Shown: positions 8,216 to 16,055 of the stretch, piece after piece | Position numbering within the stretch: position 1 is the first letter of the stretch | How the letters are laid out: each line of letters begins with the position of its first letter | Source: CAYOZL01 sp964408435 | Lineage (GTDB): Bacteria > Bdellovibrionota_C > UBA2361 > SZUA-149 > CAYOZL01 | NCBI GenBank assembly: GCA_964408435.1 | Contig: CAYOZL010000028.1 | Location: 1 to 27,191, forward strand | DNA length: 27,191 nt | Direction: 5' to 3' | The notes under the pieces: generated by a model | Told to the model about the DNA's origin: nothing | Database searches by the model: none | What the model saw: the letters and a program-made list of their open reading frames with translations, nothing else | Translations under genes and position numbers: made by a program

Positions 8216-9637
8216 ATGGATAACTTAAAACATTCTGTAAAAGGTGCTTCTTGGCTCGGCCTTTTTAAATTAATTTCTCAAATAGTCTCTTGGACAGGCA
8301 CAATTCTAGTAACAAGACTACTTACCAGTCATGATTACGGCATCATGGAAATGGCGACAGTTTTTACTGGCTATATTAACTACTTTGTAGAATTTGGCAT
8401 AGGAACTGCACTTGTTAACAAATCAGATGTTACAAAAAAACAAGAAAATTCGGTCTTTATTTTTACTATTGTTTGGGGAACAATTCTAGGATGCACGTGC
8501 CTTATACTTGCACCTATAACAGCTAATTTTTATCAAGAGCCTGAGATTTACCCTATTACCTGCTCTGTGGCCCTACTCTTTATCTTCACGTCGATTGGAA
8601 TAGTTCCAAGAGCAAAAATTCAAAGAGAATTAAGATTTAAAGAGTTAGGGATTTTCGAAGCTATTGGAGCCGTTATTGCTATCGCCTCTAGCGTTGTTCT
8701 TGCATTATTGGGATTCGGAGTCTGGGCTTTAATTGGCTCTCATATTATTAGATTCTTTATAGTAAACATTATCTACTTAGTATATTCTAAGTATAAACCT
8801 AAATTTGAATTTAGCTTTCAAGAGGTATTGCCTTTTATAAAATTTGGTTTGCCGGTAGTGATTTCTAGTAGTCTGTACTATGTCTATATTAAGGCAGATA
8901 GATTCTTTGGAGGCTTAACATTAGGAGCAGAACAACTAGGGTTTTATGCCGTAGCTCTTCAATTAGCCGCTATCCCTGTAGAAAAAATTGTTACACTGAT
9001 TCAAAGCGTGCTCTACCCTACTCTTTCAAAAGTTAAAGATAACATTGAAGAGTTTAAAAAAATATATTTATACTTTATTGCTGCAATTGCTTTTATTACA
9101 TGCCCAATTTTTACCTTAGGGCATGAACTAGCAGGAGATCTTTTCTCTGTGGTTCTTAGTAGTAAATGGGATAGCAGTGTCGAACCTTTTAAATTACTGT
9201 TAATTGGCCAATTTTTTATTGCCTTAACATCTCCTAATAATCTAGTACACGTTGCTAGGGGAAAACCTAGCTGGAGTATGTACTATAACTTAATCTTAGC
9301 GCCTGTTATGCTCTTATCTTTTTGGTATTTTTCTAAATTCCAAACACTGCATCATTTAGCATACCCTTGGGCTTATATTTTCCCAATAATTGGAATAATT
9401 TATATTGCAGTTACTAATCGAGAAATTAATTTAAAACTTAAAGAATACTTAGGCTCAATTTCTCACCCTATAATTTCTTCTTTAATTGCAGCTTTTGCTA
9501 TTAGTTTAATAAAAACGGATCATCAAATCTTAAGACTAACAATAAAAATTACTGCTTTTGCTCTAATATATATAGGCTACATGCTTACGATAGGAAAAAC
9601 TTACAGCACTAAGCTGTATAAAGAACTTAAGCGTTAG
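8216..9637 (+). CDS. Polysaccharide/oligosaccharide flippase (Wzx/WzxC-like, MOP superfamily)
   Basis: Integral membrane protein expected to flip lipid-linked oligosaccharides across the inner membrane. At 473 aa it has the many hydrophobic segments (about 12-14) of the polysaccharide transporter family. The N-terminus SVKGASWLGLFKLISQIVSW followed by TRLLTSHDYGIMEMA is typical of this family, as is the basic loop PRAKIQRELRFKELG at about residues 130-145. It follows the GT4 gene by 9 bp. Its last 11 bp overlap the end of minE on the opposite strand, with no terminator between the convergent genes. The substrate is unknown. Confidence 0.9.
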   Translation: MDNLKHSVKGASWLGLFKLISQIVSWTGTILVTRLLTSHDYGIMEMATVFTGYINYFVEFGIGTALVNKSDVTKKQENSVFIFTIVWGTILGCTCLILAPITANFYQEPEIYPITCSVALLFIFTSIGIVPRAKIQRELRFKELGIFEAIGAVIAIASSVVLALLGFGVWALIGSHIIRFFIVNIIYLVYSKYKPKFEFSFQEVLPFIKFGLPVVISSSLYYVYIKADRFFGGLTLGAEQLGFYAVALQLAAIPVEKIVTLIQSVLYPTLSKVKDNIEEFKKIYLYFIAAIAFITCPIFTLGHELAGDLFSVVLSSKWDSSVEPFKLLLIGQFFIALTSPNNLVHVARGKPSWSMYYNLILAPVMLLSFWYFSKFQTLHHLAYPWAYIFPIIGIIYIAVTNREINLKLKEYLGSISHPIISSLIAAFAISLIKTDHQILRLTIKITAFALIYIGYMLTIGKTYSTKLYKELKR

Positions 9638-9893
9638 CTTGTTTTAATCGACCACATACCGGAGTGTTTATCACCAAAGCAGTTTCATACTCTGTTCTTT
9701 CCCAGTTTACATCTAGATGCTTCTTCTCAATACTAAAGTATTTTGAAATTACATCTAGTAAGTCGCTTTTAAAGTCATCCATTTCTGTTGCAGTTAGTCC
9801 AGAACGATCTTGAACAAGAACCATCTGCAATCTATTCTTAGCTGTTCTATTAGAATTATTTCTTAAAAATAATGATTTTATCGAGTTTAACAT
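9627..9893 (-). CDS. minE: Cell division topological specificity factor MinE
   Basis: Stimulates the MinD ATPase and displaces MinC, producing pole-to-pole oscillation that places the Z ring at midcell. At 88 aa it has the usual length. The anti-MinCD region is clear (RTAKNRLQMVLVQDRSGLT, residues 16-34), followed by the dimerisation/topology domain. A short N-terminal amphipathic stretch (MLNSIKSLFLR) would be the membrane-binding segment. A strong ribosome site GAGGAG lies about 7 nt before the ATG. It is the last gene of minC-minD-minE, 30 bp after minD. Confidence 0.95.
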   Translation of the reverse strand: MLNSIKSLFLRNNSNRTAKNRLQMVLVQDRSGLTATEMDDFKSDLLDVISKYFSIEKKHLDVNWERTEYETALVINTPVCGRLKQANA

Positions 9894-9923
9894 AATCTTA
9901 CTCCTCTCTTTTAAAATACACTG

Positions 9924-10718
9924 CTAAGCTGCTCTAAGCTTCTTACCAATTTTAGCCCAGAAACTTAATCCAAAGTCTACTTCGTCCATTGGTTTATTAC
10001 CAGATATAATTCTCTCTGCAATTGCCATATAAGCAAGCCCAGCTTTGGATTTCTTATTATAAACGGCAGGCTCTCCTGTATTTGCTGAAATAACGATATA
10101 ATCATCTTTCATCACAAGACCTATTTGCTCAATACCTAAGATATCAATTACATCTCTTGGAGAGAGCATATCCCCTCTTCTAACCAAGTCTCTATCAACT
10201 CTGTTAATTATAACTTGAGGCTCAATTCCTTGAGCAGAGAGTAAACCAATAACTCTATCAGCATCTCTAATTGCAGAAACTTCTGGAGTAGTAACAAGTA
10301 ATGCTTGGTCAGCACCTGCACAAGCATTCCTAAAGCCTTGCTCAATTCCTGCAGGTGAATCTACTATTACAAATTGATATTCTTGTTTAAGCTTCTTAAT
10401 TAAAGTTGCCATTTCCTCAGGATTGATAACGTCTTTATCATCTGTTTGAGAAGCTGGTAATAAATAAAGGTTATTTGATTTTTTAGACTTAATAATCGCT
10501 TGTTCTGGTCTACAAACTCCCTTAATCACATCAACTAAGTTGAAGACGATTCTGTTTTCTAAACCCATAATCACATCAAGGTTTCTTAATCCGATATCGC
10601 CATCTATAACTAATGTTTTTTTACCAAGTGCAGCAAATGCAGCACCTAAATTAGCAGTAGTAGTAGTTTTACCTACCCCACCTTTGCCTGAAGTAATTAC
10701 AATTGCACGTCCGTTCAT
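9924..10718 (-). CDS. minD: Septum site-determining ATPase MinD
   Basis: Membrane-cycling ParA/MinD-type ATPase that recruits MinC and is controlled by MinE. At 264 aa it has the usual length. Seen: the deviant Walker A motif SGKGGVGKTT (Lys12 and Lys17), DGDIGLRNLDVIMGLENR, and VDSPAGIEQGF as the switch II/Walker B region. It ends in an amphipathic helix SFWAKIGKKLRAA that would be the membrane-targeting sequence. The ATG overlaps the minC stop by one base (TAATG), with GAGGTG just upstream, so translation is probably coupled. The GLRNLD...NRIVF region reads like cyanobacterial MinD. Confidence 0.97.
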   Translation of the reverse strand: MNGRAIVITSGKGGVGKTTTTANLGAAFAALGKKTLVIDGDIGLRNLDVIMGLENRIVFNLVDVIKGVCRPEQAIIKSKKSNNLYLLPASQTDDKDVINPEEMATLIKKLKQEYQFVIVDSPAGIEQGFRNACAGADQALLVTTPEVSAIRDADRVIGLLSAQGIEPQVIINRVDRDLVRRGDMLSPRDVIDILGIEQIGLVMKDDYIVISANTGEPAVYNKKSKAGLAYMAIAERIISGNKPMDEVDFGLSFWAKIGKKLRAA

Positions 10719-11722
10719 TACACCTCTTTTCTTTTCAGTGGAAAGCTTCTTGGATTATAAGCTTCCACAATTATTCTTCTATTATCTATTCTAGCAATTT
10801 CAGCACTACTAGATTTCTCACTACTACCTCTAGATATTACAGAACCAATTCTTAACTGAACTGGTTGCATATTTAGGGCTAATATAAATTTATCGATTCC
10901 TTTATCATCATAAGCACCTGCATGAGCTGTACCTCTGAGACTACCAATAACAACTATATCTCCTCCGGCTACTAAATCAGCTCCTGGATTAACATCGCCA
11001 ATAACTACTAAGCTAAATGGAGTTTCAACTTTTTGACCAGAACGAATAGTTCCAGAAATAATCTTAGAATTAGCATCCCCGTCAAATAAGAGTTCTTCTT
11101 CTATAACCTCAGAAACTCTATTTATGTAATTCTTCCTTAGTTCCTCAGAGATATCTCTATCTATTATTGGCCCTTTACTAGGGTCGATTCCGTAATAAGT
11201 CTTTTCACCAAGATCGAATCCATCTGCTAGCATCTCTACTTGCTGTAATAGATTTGAACCAAAATTATCGTCTTCATCGTTTGTAATTTCAATTGAATTA
11301 TTTTGAGAATTGTCACTCGGATTAACATCAGAATTGTTAGTTTGTTTACTAACACTTGTACTAGCAATCTCTTCTATCTTAGAAGTCTTTTTACCGCCTC
11401 TTAATCGCCTAAGACTTTTTCTTCTTTTATGACAAACTTTTAATCCATAATCTTCAACTAATTTCTGTTCAAGCTCAAGGCTTTGCTCTTTAGTAGGTAA
11501 CCTTTCTAGCCATTCGAGACAGACTTCACCTCCTGAGAAAAACTTTTTTCTTCCACCAAGTAGCTCATCTAACTCAATCTCAATTTCACTCCAGTCAGCT
11601 TTACCATCTATTCTAAGAACTAAACCATCTTCAGTGCCTCGAGCAGTAATGACCTGTCTACTACTACCAATATTAAGATTATGACTTTGTTTATTATCTG
11701 TTTGTTCTAAATTGTCTGACAC
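10718..11722 (-). CDS. minC: Septum site-determining protein MinC
   Basis: FtsZ assembly inhibitor delivered to the membrane by MinD. The C-terminal beta-helix domain is clear: GDVNPGADLVAGGDIVVIGS followed by LRGTAHAGAYDD, then LRIGSVISR near the end. The N-terminal domain (about residues 20-110) is divergent. Between them lies a long Asn/Ser/acidic linker (about residues 112-190), which makes the protein 334 aa, longer than the usual 220-270. The start is GTG at 11722, with AAGAGG 5 nt upstream and a good promoter just before that. It is first gene of the min operon and overlaps minD by 1 bp. Confidence 0.93.
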   Translation of the reverse strand: MSDNLEQTDNKQSHNLNIGSSRQVITARGTEDGLVLRIDGKADWSEIEIELDELLGGRKKFFSGGEVCLEWLERLPTKEQSLELEQKLVEDYGLKVCHKRRKSLRRLRGGKKTSKIEEIASTSVSKQTNNSDVNPSDNSQNNSIEITNDEDDNFGSNLLQQVEMLADGFDLGEKTYYGIDPSKGPIIDRDISEELRKNYINRVSEVIEEELLFDGDANSKIISGTIRSGQKVETPFSLVVIGDVNPGADLVAGGDIVVIGSLRGTAHAGAYDDKGIDKFILALNMQPVQLRIGSVISRGSSEKSSSAEIARIDNRRIIVEAYNPRSFPLKRKEV

Positions 11723-11745
11723 GTATACCTCTTTGCTAGAATTCC

Positions 11746-11774
11746 TTTATATAAAAAATCCATACTTACTTCAA
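11746..11774 (-). promoter_or_regulatory. Promoter of the minCDE operon
   Basis: On the minus strand, TTGAAG (11774-11769) and TATAAA (11751-11746, 5/6 consensus) are separated by exactly 17 nt. The expected start is about 11738-11739, giving a leader of roughly 16 nt that contains the minC ribosome site AAGAGG (11733-11728) and a 5-nt spacer before the GTG. Position, spacing and leader all fit a standard housekeeping promoter. Confidence 0.7.
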
Positions 11775-11862
11775 GTAACTTGTAGTAAATAAAGTTTTAG
11801 TGCGCTTTTTTATTTGTCTGACTAAAATAATGCTAAATAATTCTGGGCTCTAACGCTATAAA

Positions 11863-11894
11863 TTGACAGAAATCTAATTAAATTAGAGTATAAG
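11863..11894 (+). promoter_or_regulatory. Candidate promoter for the structured RNA
   Basis: A perfect TTGACA (11863-11868) lies upstream of TATAAG (11889-11894). The spacing is 20 nt, longer than the ideal 17, so activity is uncertain. A start 6-7 nt after the -10 would be at the GG at 11900-11901, which is exactly the 5' strand of the helix that closes the candidate RNA. It is divergent from the minC promoter, about 90 bp away. Confidence 0.45.
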
Positions 11895-11899
11895 CTCGT

Positions 11900-12182
11900 G
11901 GAACTCAGAAACCAGTTCTAGTATATAAGTATAAACTTTTATATTAATAACATTAATATAAATTAAATTTTCTTTTATACACTTGCTTTATAGCATTTTA
12001 ATATATGGTTTAGCACTTTAGTGCTTAAACATCGCGGCCCTTGAGGTCGCCCACCCCCGCAAGGGATAGTGGTAGTATTTATTACTTTGAAATTTGTTGA
12101 GTATTTTTAAATAAATATTCCTTATTTCCATATATTTTTGGTTTTTGTGTTGGATCTTATCTGAGGTTCCACACGCTTTTTT
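11900..12182 (+). ncRNA. Candidate structured RNA (about 280 nt), family not recognised
   Basis: The ends of this region pair: GTGGAAC+TCAG (11898-11908) with CTGA-G-GTTCCAC (12161-12172), one bulged G. A further AGC/GCT pair lies across a 2x2 mismatch (11893-11895 with 12175-12177), and T6 follows at 12177-12182. Nested inside are: an 11-bp hairpin (11938-11962); a 9-bp helix AATATATGG/CCATATATT (12000-12008 with 12128-12136); and, within that helix, hairpins at 12009-12029, 12038-12065 (CCCTTG/CAAGGG), 12074-12086 and 12099-12120. Loop bases CCAC (12051-12054) can pair with GTGG (12069-12072) as an H-type pseudoknot. The GC-rich core stands out in AT-rich DNA. I find no tmRNA, RNase P, SRP or 6S hallmarks. 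It could be a free-standing RNA or a leader controlling the downstream secreted-protein gene, whose GTG lies 25 nt after the T run. No transcription evidence is available. Confidence 0.5.
11938..11962. repeat. Perfect 11-bp AT-only palindrome
   Basis: TTTATATTAAT (11938-11948) and ATTAATATAAA (11952-11962) are exact inverted copies around a 3-nt spacer, AAC. It could be a hairpin in the candidate RNA or a DNA operator for a dimeric regulator between the divergent min operon and the secreted-protein gene. A 3-nt loop is tight for RNA but acceptable. Confidence 0.6.
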
Positions 12183-12206
12183 CATTTCCGAAATACATAT
12201 TTATTT

Positions 12207-14867
12207 GTGCAGACAAAATATCTAGCTATTATTCCTCTTGCTTTATTACTCTTTCTTTCTTCGCCTAGAGGCTTAAGCGAAAAAATAGAAAATCAAAAAT
12301 ATGACACTGTCTCCACCAGCTATTGGGACCACGAAGTAAAGTATCTTGAATGCGTTAATTACGGTGAAAAGAGTATAGGTGGAAGAATGATTTTTCAGGA
12401 TAGAAAAGGTAAAAACATAGGATTTATACCATTCAGTATCAACCCTTTTGGTTTACTTAGAAAAAAACTAACAACATCTTATGCAAAATCAATTAATGAA
12501 ACAATTAGCAAATCAATTAAGTTAGAAAATTACGGAAGTTTTCATCTTGAGGCGTCAAAAGAAACTATTAATTGTTTTATAACTTCAAATAACTCACTTA
12601 CGCCATTTGACCATAAGCTTTCTGAAACTTCTTATATCTCATTAAATTCTGAATCTAGTAAATATCAAATTAATTTAGCAAATTTTTCTGAGAGCTCTTT
12701 ATTTAAAGTAAACTCTTATTCAAAAGATGGTAGCTTAGTAGAGACTAAAGAGATTAAATTAAATAAGAACGAAAGATTAATCAAAGAACTAACACAAGAA
12801 GAAATTGGGCTTTTAGAGATAATTCCGAGTACAGAAAGCAATCTTTATTCTGCCAGTGTAATCTTAGAGAACAAACAAATTGAAATTGCTGATAGTGGCA
12901 ACTGTAAAAAAAGATTTGTTAATGCATTTCACAAAAAAAATAACTTCAGATTTACTAATCTCGAAAATGAATCACAAAGAGTCTTCTTATCAATACGTGA
13001 TAATGAAGAACAAGAGATATCAAATGAAAGCGTTTTAATACCTGCAAAAACTACTTATAATATGAATTTTAATAATTCTTCACTAAGTAAAATAAAAATT
13101 GAAATTTCTTGTAAGGCAGAAAATAAAATACTGATCAGTAACTTTAATAAAAAACCATATGTTTTTGGAGAGATTTCTAAGAACAAGGCGCTTTTACCTA
13201 TTATCCAATCTAAAAATAACTCATTAAACCTATATGGTAAGAACTCAATTGTTGATATTGAGCTTTTCTCAAAATCTGGAAAAAAAATTCTAAGCCCATA
13301 CAAGAACCTATTAATAGAGGGCAAGTTAACTATTCCACTAGATAAAAAATTAACTAAAGATACTAATGCTGTTGCTTTAATCTCATCTAAGAATCTTGAC
13401 CTTGAGTTAAATAGAAAAAGTCTAAGAGAAGAGGAAGTAACTTTTCCTATGTTTAAACTAAAATCTGAAAACATAGATAACAACATTACAGGACTTAATG
13501 TTAAAAACCTCAAGCTAAATAAGCGTTGTGTTAACAGAAAAGAATCTTCAATCCCAGAGGCTTTTATAAGCTATGATTCATTGAAGTTTAAAATCAATAA
13601 GAATAAATTAAGTAAGTCTGGTGTTGAGAAAATTGATACTTTCCACATATTAGACTTGCAAAGAATAAAAAGAACCTTAGCTAAAAATAACTTTTTCCTA
13701 GAAGGTATCTTTAATAAAGATTATTTGAATAATAAAAAATATTTTTTAAATAATCTTTGCGCTAGCCTAATGTATTCAAGCATAGACTCTAGAATAGCTT
13801 TAGATAAATATCTTAGGCATATTCCTGAACTAAGTTTTGATTATAAAAAGAACCAAGAGATAACACTGTCTGGTTCAGCTTGGTTAAAACCAAATCCAGA
13901 TAAATATTTATTCTGCTTTAAAACACTGCCTGATTGCGAATTAAGTAAAGAGCCTACTTCAGAGTATGCAAAAGTTTTTACTAGCCCAAATCAAACAGAA
14001 GTTAAGCCTTCAAAATACTACCCTTTACTAACAATCGACAGACCTTTTATTCCTAATACAAATAAAAATTCTTATAAGATTAAATCTTATATTCATAGCA
14101 AAGTTCCTTTTGAAATTATTGCCAACTTAAATGGTGTTAAGCAGAGAAAAAAAGAAGATAAAAAGGGAAAAGAGAGGAAAGAAGAAAAAAAGAACAAAGA
14201 GCAAATAAATTGTAAGGAACTTAATTCAAATTACTATTTACAGTTTGAGAATAATAAATGGATTAATTCAAGAAAGAATTGGGGCAAAGCTCTTAAACTA
14301 GACTTAAGTCTTAGTTACAATTCCTTAACTTATGTTCATTCAAGTAATTCTTATTCCATTCCAAAAGTATCTAATCGATGTGAAAAATTTTATAAAGACT
14401 GCGAATTAGGAGTGTGGTCTTTAAATATCTCTAATTCCTACAACAACGGTGCTGAGCCAATGGGATGGGGTAAGTTTCATCAGAAAGAGAAATACAGTTT
14501 TAGGTGGAATGCTTTACCACTACTAGAATCAGAAAATTTGAATAATGAAAAAATAGTCTTTTCTAAATTTATAAAATCTAACTCAGAGAACAAGGACTGT
14601 GATTTCAGCGAAGCTGAAGTTATAATTAGTTCAAGTAAAAACTTTGAAACAATGCCACAAAGACTTGCAAACAGAGAGTCTAAGAATAAATACATACTAC
14701 CTAGAAAGATATATCATCCAGATACTTATCCACTTAACCAACCAGCACCTGGAATACCTTACTCGGTTAAAAGCAAGATAAATCCATATAGAACTAAAGG
14801 CGATAAGATGACCTTAATAGAGTCTAACTATATGAAGGGAATAAAATGGTTAGACCAACTACCTTAA
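12207..14867 (+). CDS. Large secreted or surface protein of unknown function, with beta-rich repeats
   Basis: I do not recognise this 886-aa protein. Residues 1-24 form a signal peptide: MQTK, a hydrophobic core YLAIIPLALLLFLSS, then PRGLS. Four weakly similar beta-rich units follow at about residues 45-128, 152-222, 246-314 and 338-402. Each has an N-rich opening strand, a central turn such as DRKGKN, SKDGSL or SKSGKK, and a closing I-x-I-x-S strand, which suggests Ig-like sandwiches. The rest (about 420-886) has scattered cysteines, a very basic/acidic K/E stretch (645-666) and an aromatic-rich region. The start is GTG at 12207, with no good ribosome site and no upstream ATG in frame. The candidate structured RNA lies just upstream. 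Its end overlaps the acyl-CoA dehydrogenase gene on the other strand by 9 bp. Codon use is very AT-rich, with many Asn and Lys. Confidence 0.85.
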   Translation: MQTKYLAIIPLALLLFLSSPRGLSEKIENQKYDTVSTSYWDHEVKYLECVNYGEKSIGGRMIFQDRKGKNIGFIPFSINPFGLLRKKLTTSYAKSINETISKSIKLENYGSFHLEASKETINCFITSNNSLTPFDHKLSETSYISLNSESSKYQINLANFSESSLFKVNSYSKDGSLVETKEIKLNKNERLIKELTQEEIGLLEIIPSTESNLYSASVILENKQIEIADSGNCKKRFVNAFHKKNNFRFTNLENESQRVFLSIRDNEEQEISNESVLIPAKTTYNMNFNNSSLSKIKIEISCKAENKILISNFNKKPYVFGEISKNKALLPIIQSKNNSLNLYGKNSIVDIELFSKSGKKILSPYKNLLIEGKLTIPLDKKLTKDTNAVALISSKNLDLELNRKSLREEEVTFPMFKLKSENIDNNITGLNVKNLKLNKRCVNRKESSIPEAFISYDSLKFKINKNKLSKSGVEKIDTFHILDLQRIKRTLAKNNFFLEGIFNKDYLNNKKYFLNNLCASLMYSSIDSRIALDKYLRHIPELSFDYKKNQEITLSGSAWLKPNPDKYLFCFKTLPDCELSKEPTSEYAKVFTSPNQTEVKPSKYYPLLTIDRPFIPNTNKNSYKIKSYIHSKVPFEIIANLNGVKQRKKEDKKGKERKEEKKNKEQINCKELNSNYYLQFENNKWINSRKNWGKALKLDLSLSYNSLTYVHSSNSYSIPKVSNRCEKFYKDCELGVWSLNISNSYNNGAEPMGWGKFHQKEKYSFRWNALPLLESENLNNEKIVFSKFIKSNSENKDCDFSEAEVIISSSKNFETMPQRLANRESKNKYILPRKIYHPDTYPLNQPAPGIPYSVKSKINPYRTKGDKMTLIESNYMKGIKWLDQLP

Positions 14868-16007
14868 TAGTTCTCTAGCAATTACTAATCTTTGAATTTC
14901 ACTAGTACCTTCGTAAATTTCAGTAATCTTAGAATCTCTTAAATATCTTTCAACATTAAACTCTTTAACATAGCCATAACCACCATGAATTTGAATTCCT
15001 TTCAACGCGCACTCTACTGCTATTTTTGAACCAAATAATTTTGCTTGAGCCGCTTCTTTTGTAAAAGGTAAGCCTGCATCTTTTAATTTTGCTGCATGTA
15101 TACCCATCAAACGAGTAGCAGAAATTGAACAAGACATGTCAGCTAAATGATTCTGAACTGATTGATGCTCACCAATTAACTTTCCAAATGCCTTTCTTTC
15201 TTTACAATAATTTATTGAATCTTCTAATGCTGCACTTGCTATACCTGCTGCTTGGGCAGCAATACCGACTCTTCCGCCATCTAAAGTGCTCATTGCAACT
15301 TTAAATCCCTCACCTTCCTTACCTAGTATCTGAGAATCACTTAACTCAACATCTTCAAAAGTAATACTAGCTGTTGGAGAGCCACAAATTCCAAGCTTAT
15401 CTTCTAACTTACCAACAGAGACTCCTTTAGTCGTTTTCATATCCACTATAAAAGTCGTAATACCTTTATAGCCCTTTGAAGAATCTTGCATGGTGAATAA
15501 AATACATACATCTGCTACAGGTCCGTTAGTTATCCAGTTTTTAACACCATTAATTTTCCAAACATCTCCTTCTTTCTTAGCAGTACATGTCTGTGCAGCT
15601 GCATCACTACCTGTTCCTGGTTCACTTAAAGCAAAGCAACCGATAGATTTACCAGATGCCATATCTGGTAGATACTTTTTCTTTTGCTCTTCTGTACCAA
15701 ATTTTTGTATTGGAAAAATCCCTAAAGAATTATGCGCAGCAACAATTACACTAGTGGAAGCGCAAGCTTTTGCTAGTTCTTCAATGATAAGAATATACGA
15801 AACACTATCAAGCCCAGACCCACCGTACTCTTCAGGTACACAAATACCCATAAAGCCTAGAGCAGATAATTCAGGTATTAATTCTTTAGGGAAGTAGTGC
15901 TCATGATCTACTTTTCTAGCTAATGCTTTAACTTTTGTTTGGGAAAAATCTTTTGCAGTTTTTCTTACTAATCTTTGCTCTTCGTTTAATTCTATTTCTA
16001 TTGACAT
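14859..16007 (-). CDS. Acyl-CoA dehydrogenase (short-chain/butyryl-CoA type)
   Basis: FAD enzyme that introduces the alpha-beta double bond into acyl-CoAs. The 382-aa length is typical. Seen: the signature CFALSEPGTGSDAA, WITNG, the substrate loop GICGSPTASITFEDV, GGRVGIAAQAAGIA, QIHGGYGY, and EIYEGTSEIQRLVIAR with Glu366 in the position of the catalytic base. This Glu placement and overall similarity fit short-chain or butyryl-CoA dehydrogenases, but chain length cannot be proven from sequence. It starts at an ATG with AAGGT upstream. It follows an enoyl-CoA hydratase by 48 bp, so the two catalyse consecutive steps. No electron-transfer flavoprotein genes are in the window. Its end overlaps the convergent secreted-protein gene. 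Confidence 0.95.
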   Translation of the reverse strand: MSIEIELNEEQRLVRKTAKDFSQTKVKALARKVDHEHYFPKELIPELSALGFMGICVPEEYGGSGLDSVSYILIIEELAKACASTSVIVAAHNSLGIFPIQKFGTEEQKKKYLPDMASGKSIGCFALSEPGTGSDAAAQTCTAKKEGDVWKINGVKNWITNGPVADVCILFTMQDSSKGYKGITTFIVDMKTTKGVSVGKLEDKLGICGSPTASITFEDVELSDSQILGKEGEGFKVAMSTLDGGRVGIAAQAAGIASAALEDSINYCKERKAFGKLIGEHQSVQNHLADMSCSISATRLMGIHAAKLKDAGLPFTKEAAQAKLFGSKIAVECALKGIQIHGGYGYVKEFNVERYLRDSKITEIYEGTSEIQRLVIARELLR

Positions 16008-16055
16008 TCTTACCTTTGCTATTACCTTTTGACTCTATCTATTTATTATTTAAGC

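Noticed and set aside
11900..12182. tmRNA, RNase P RNA, SRP RNA or 6S RNA identity for the structured RNA
   Set aside because: I found no tRNA-like end or Ala-rich tag, no RNase P core, no SRP GGAAG-type loop and no 6S open-bubble layout. This is a by-eye check only.
13055..13513. Antisense open frame of 152 codons inside the secreted-protein gene
   Set aside because: It is a mirror of the AT-rich real gene, is low-complexity hydrophobic, and has no recognisable domain or ribosome site.
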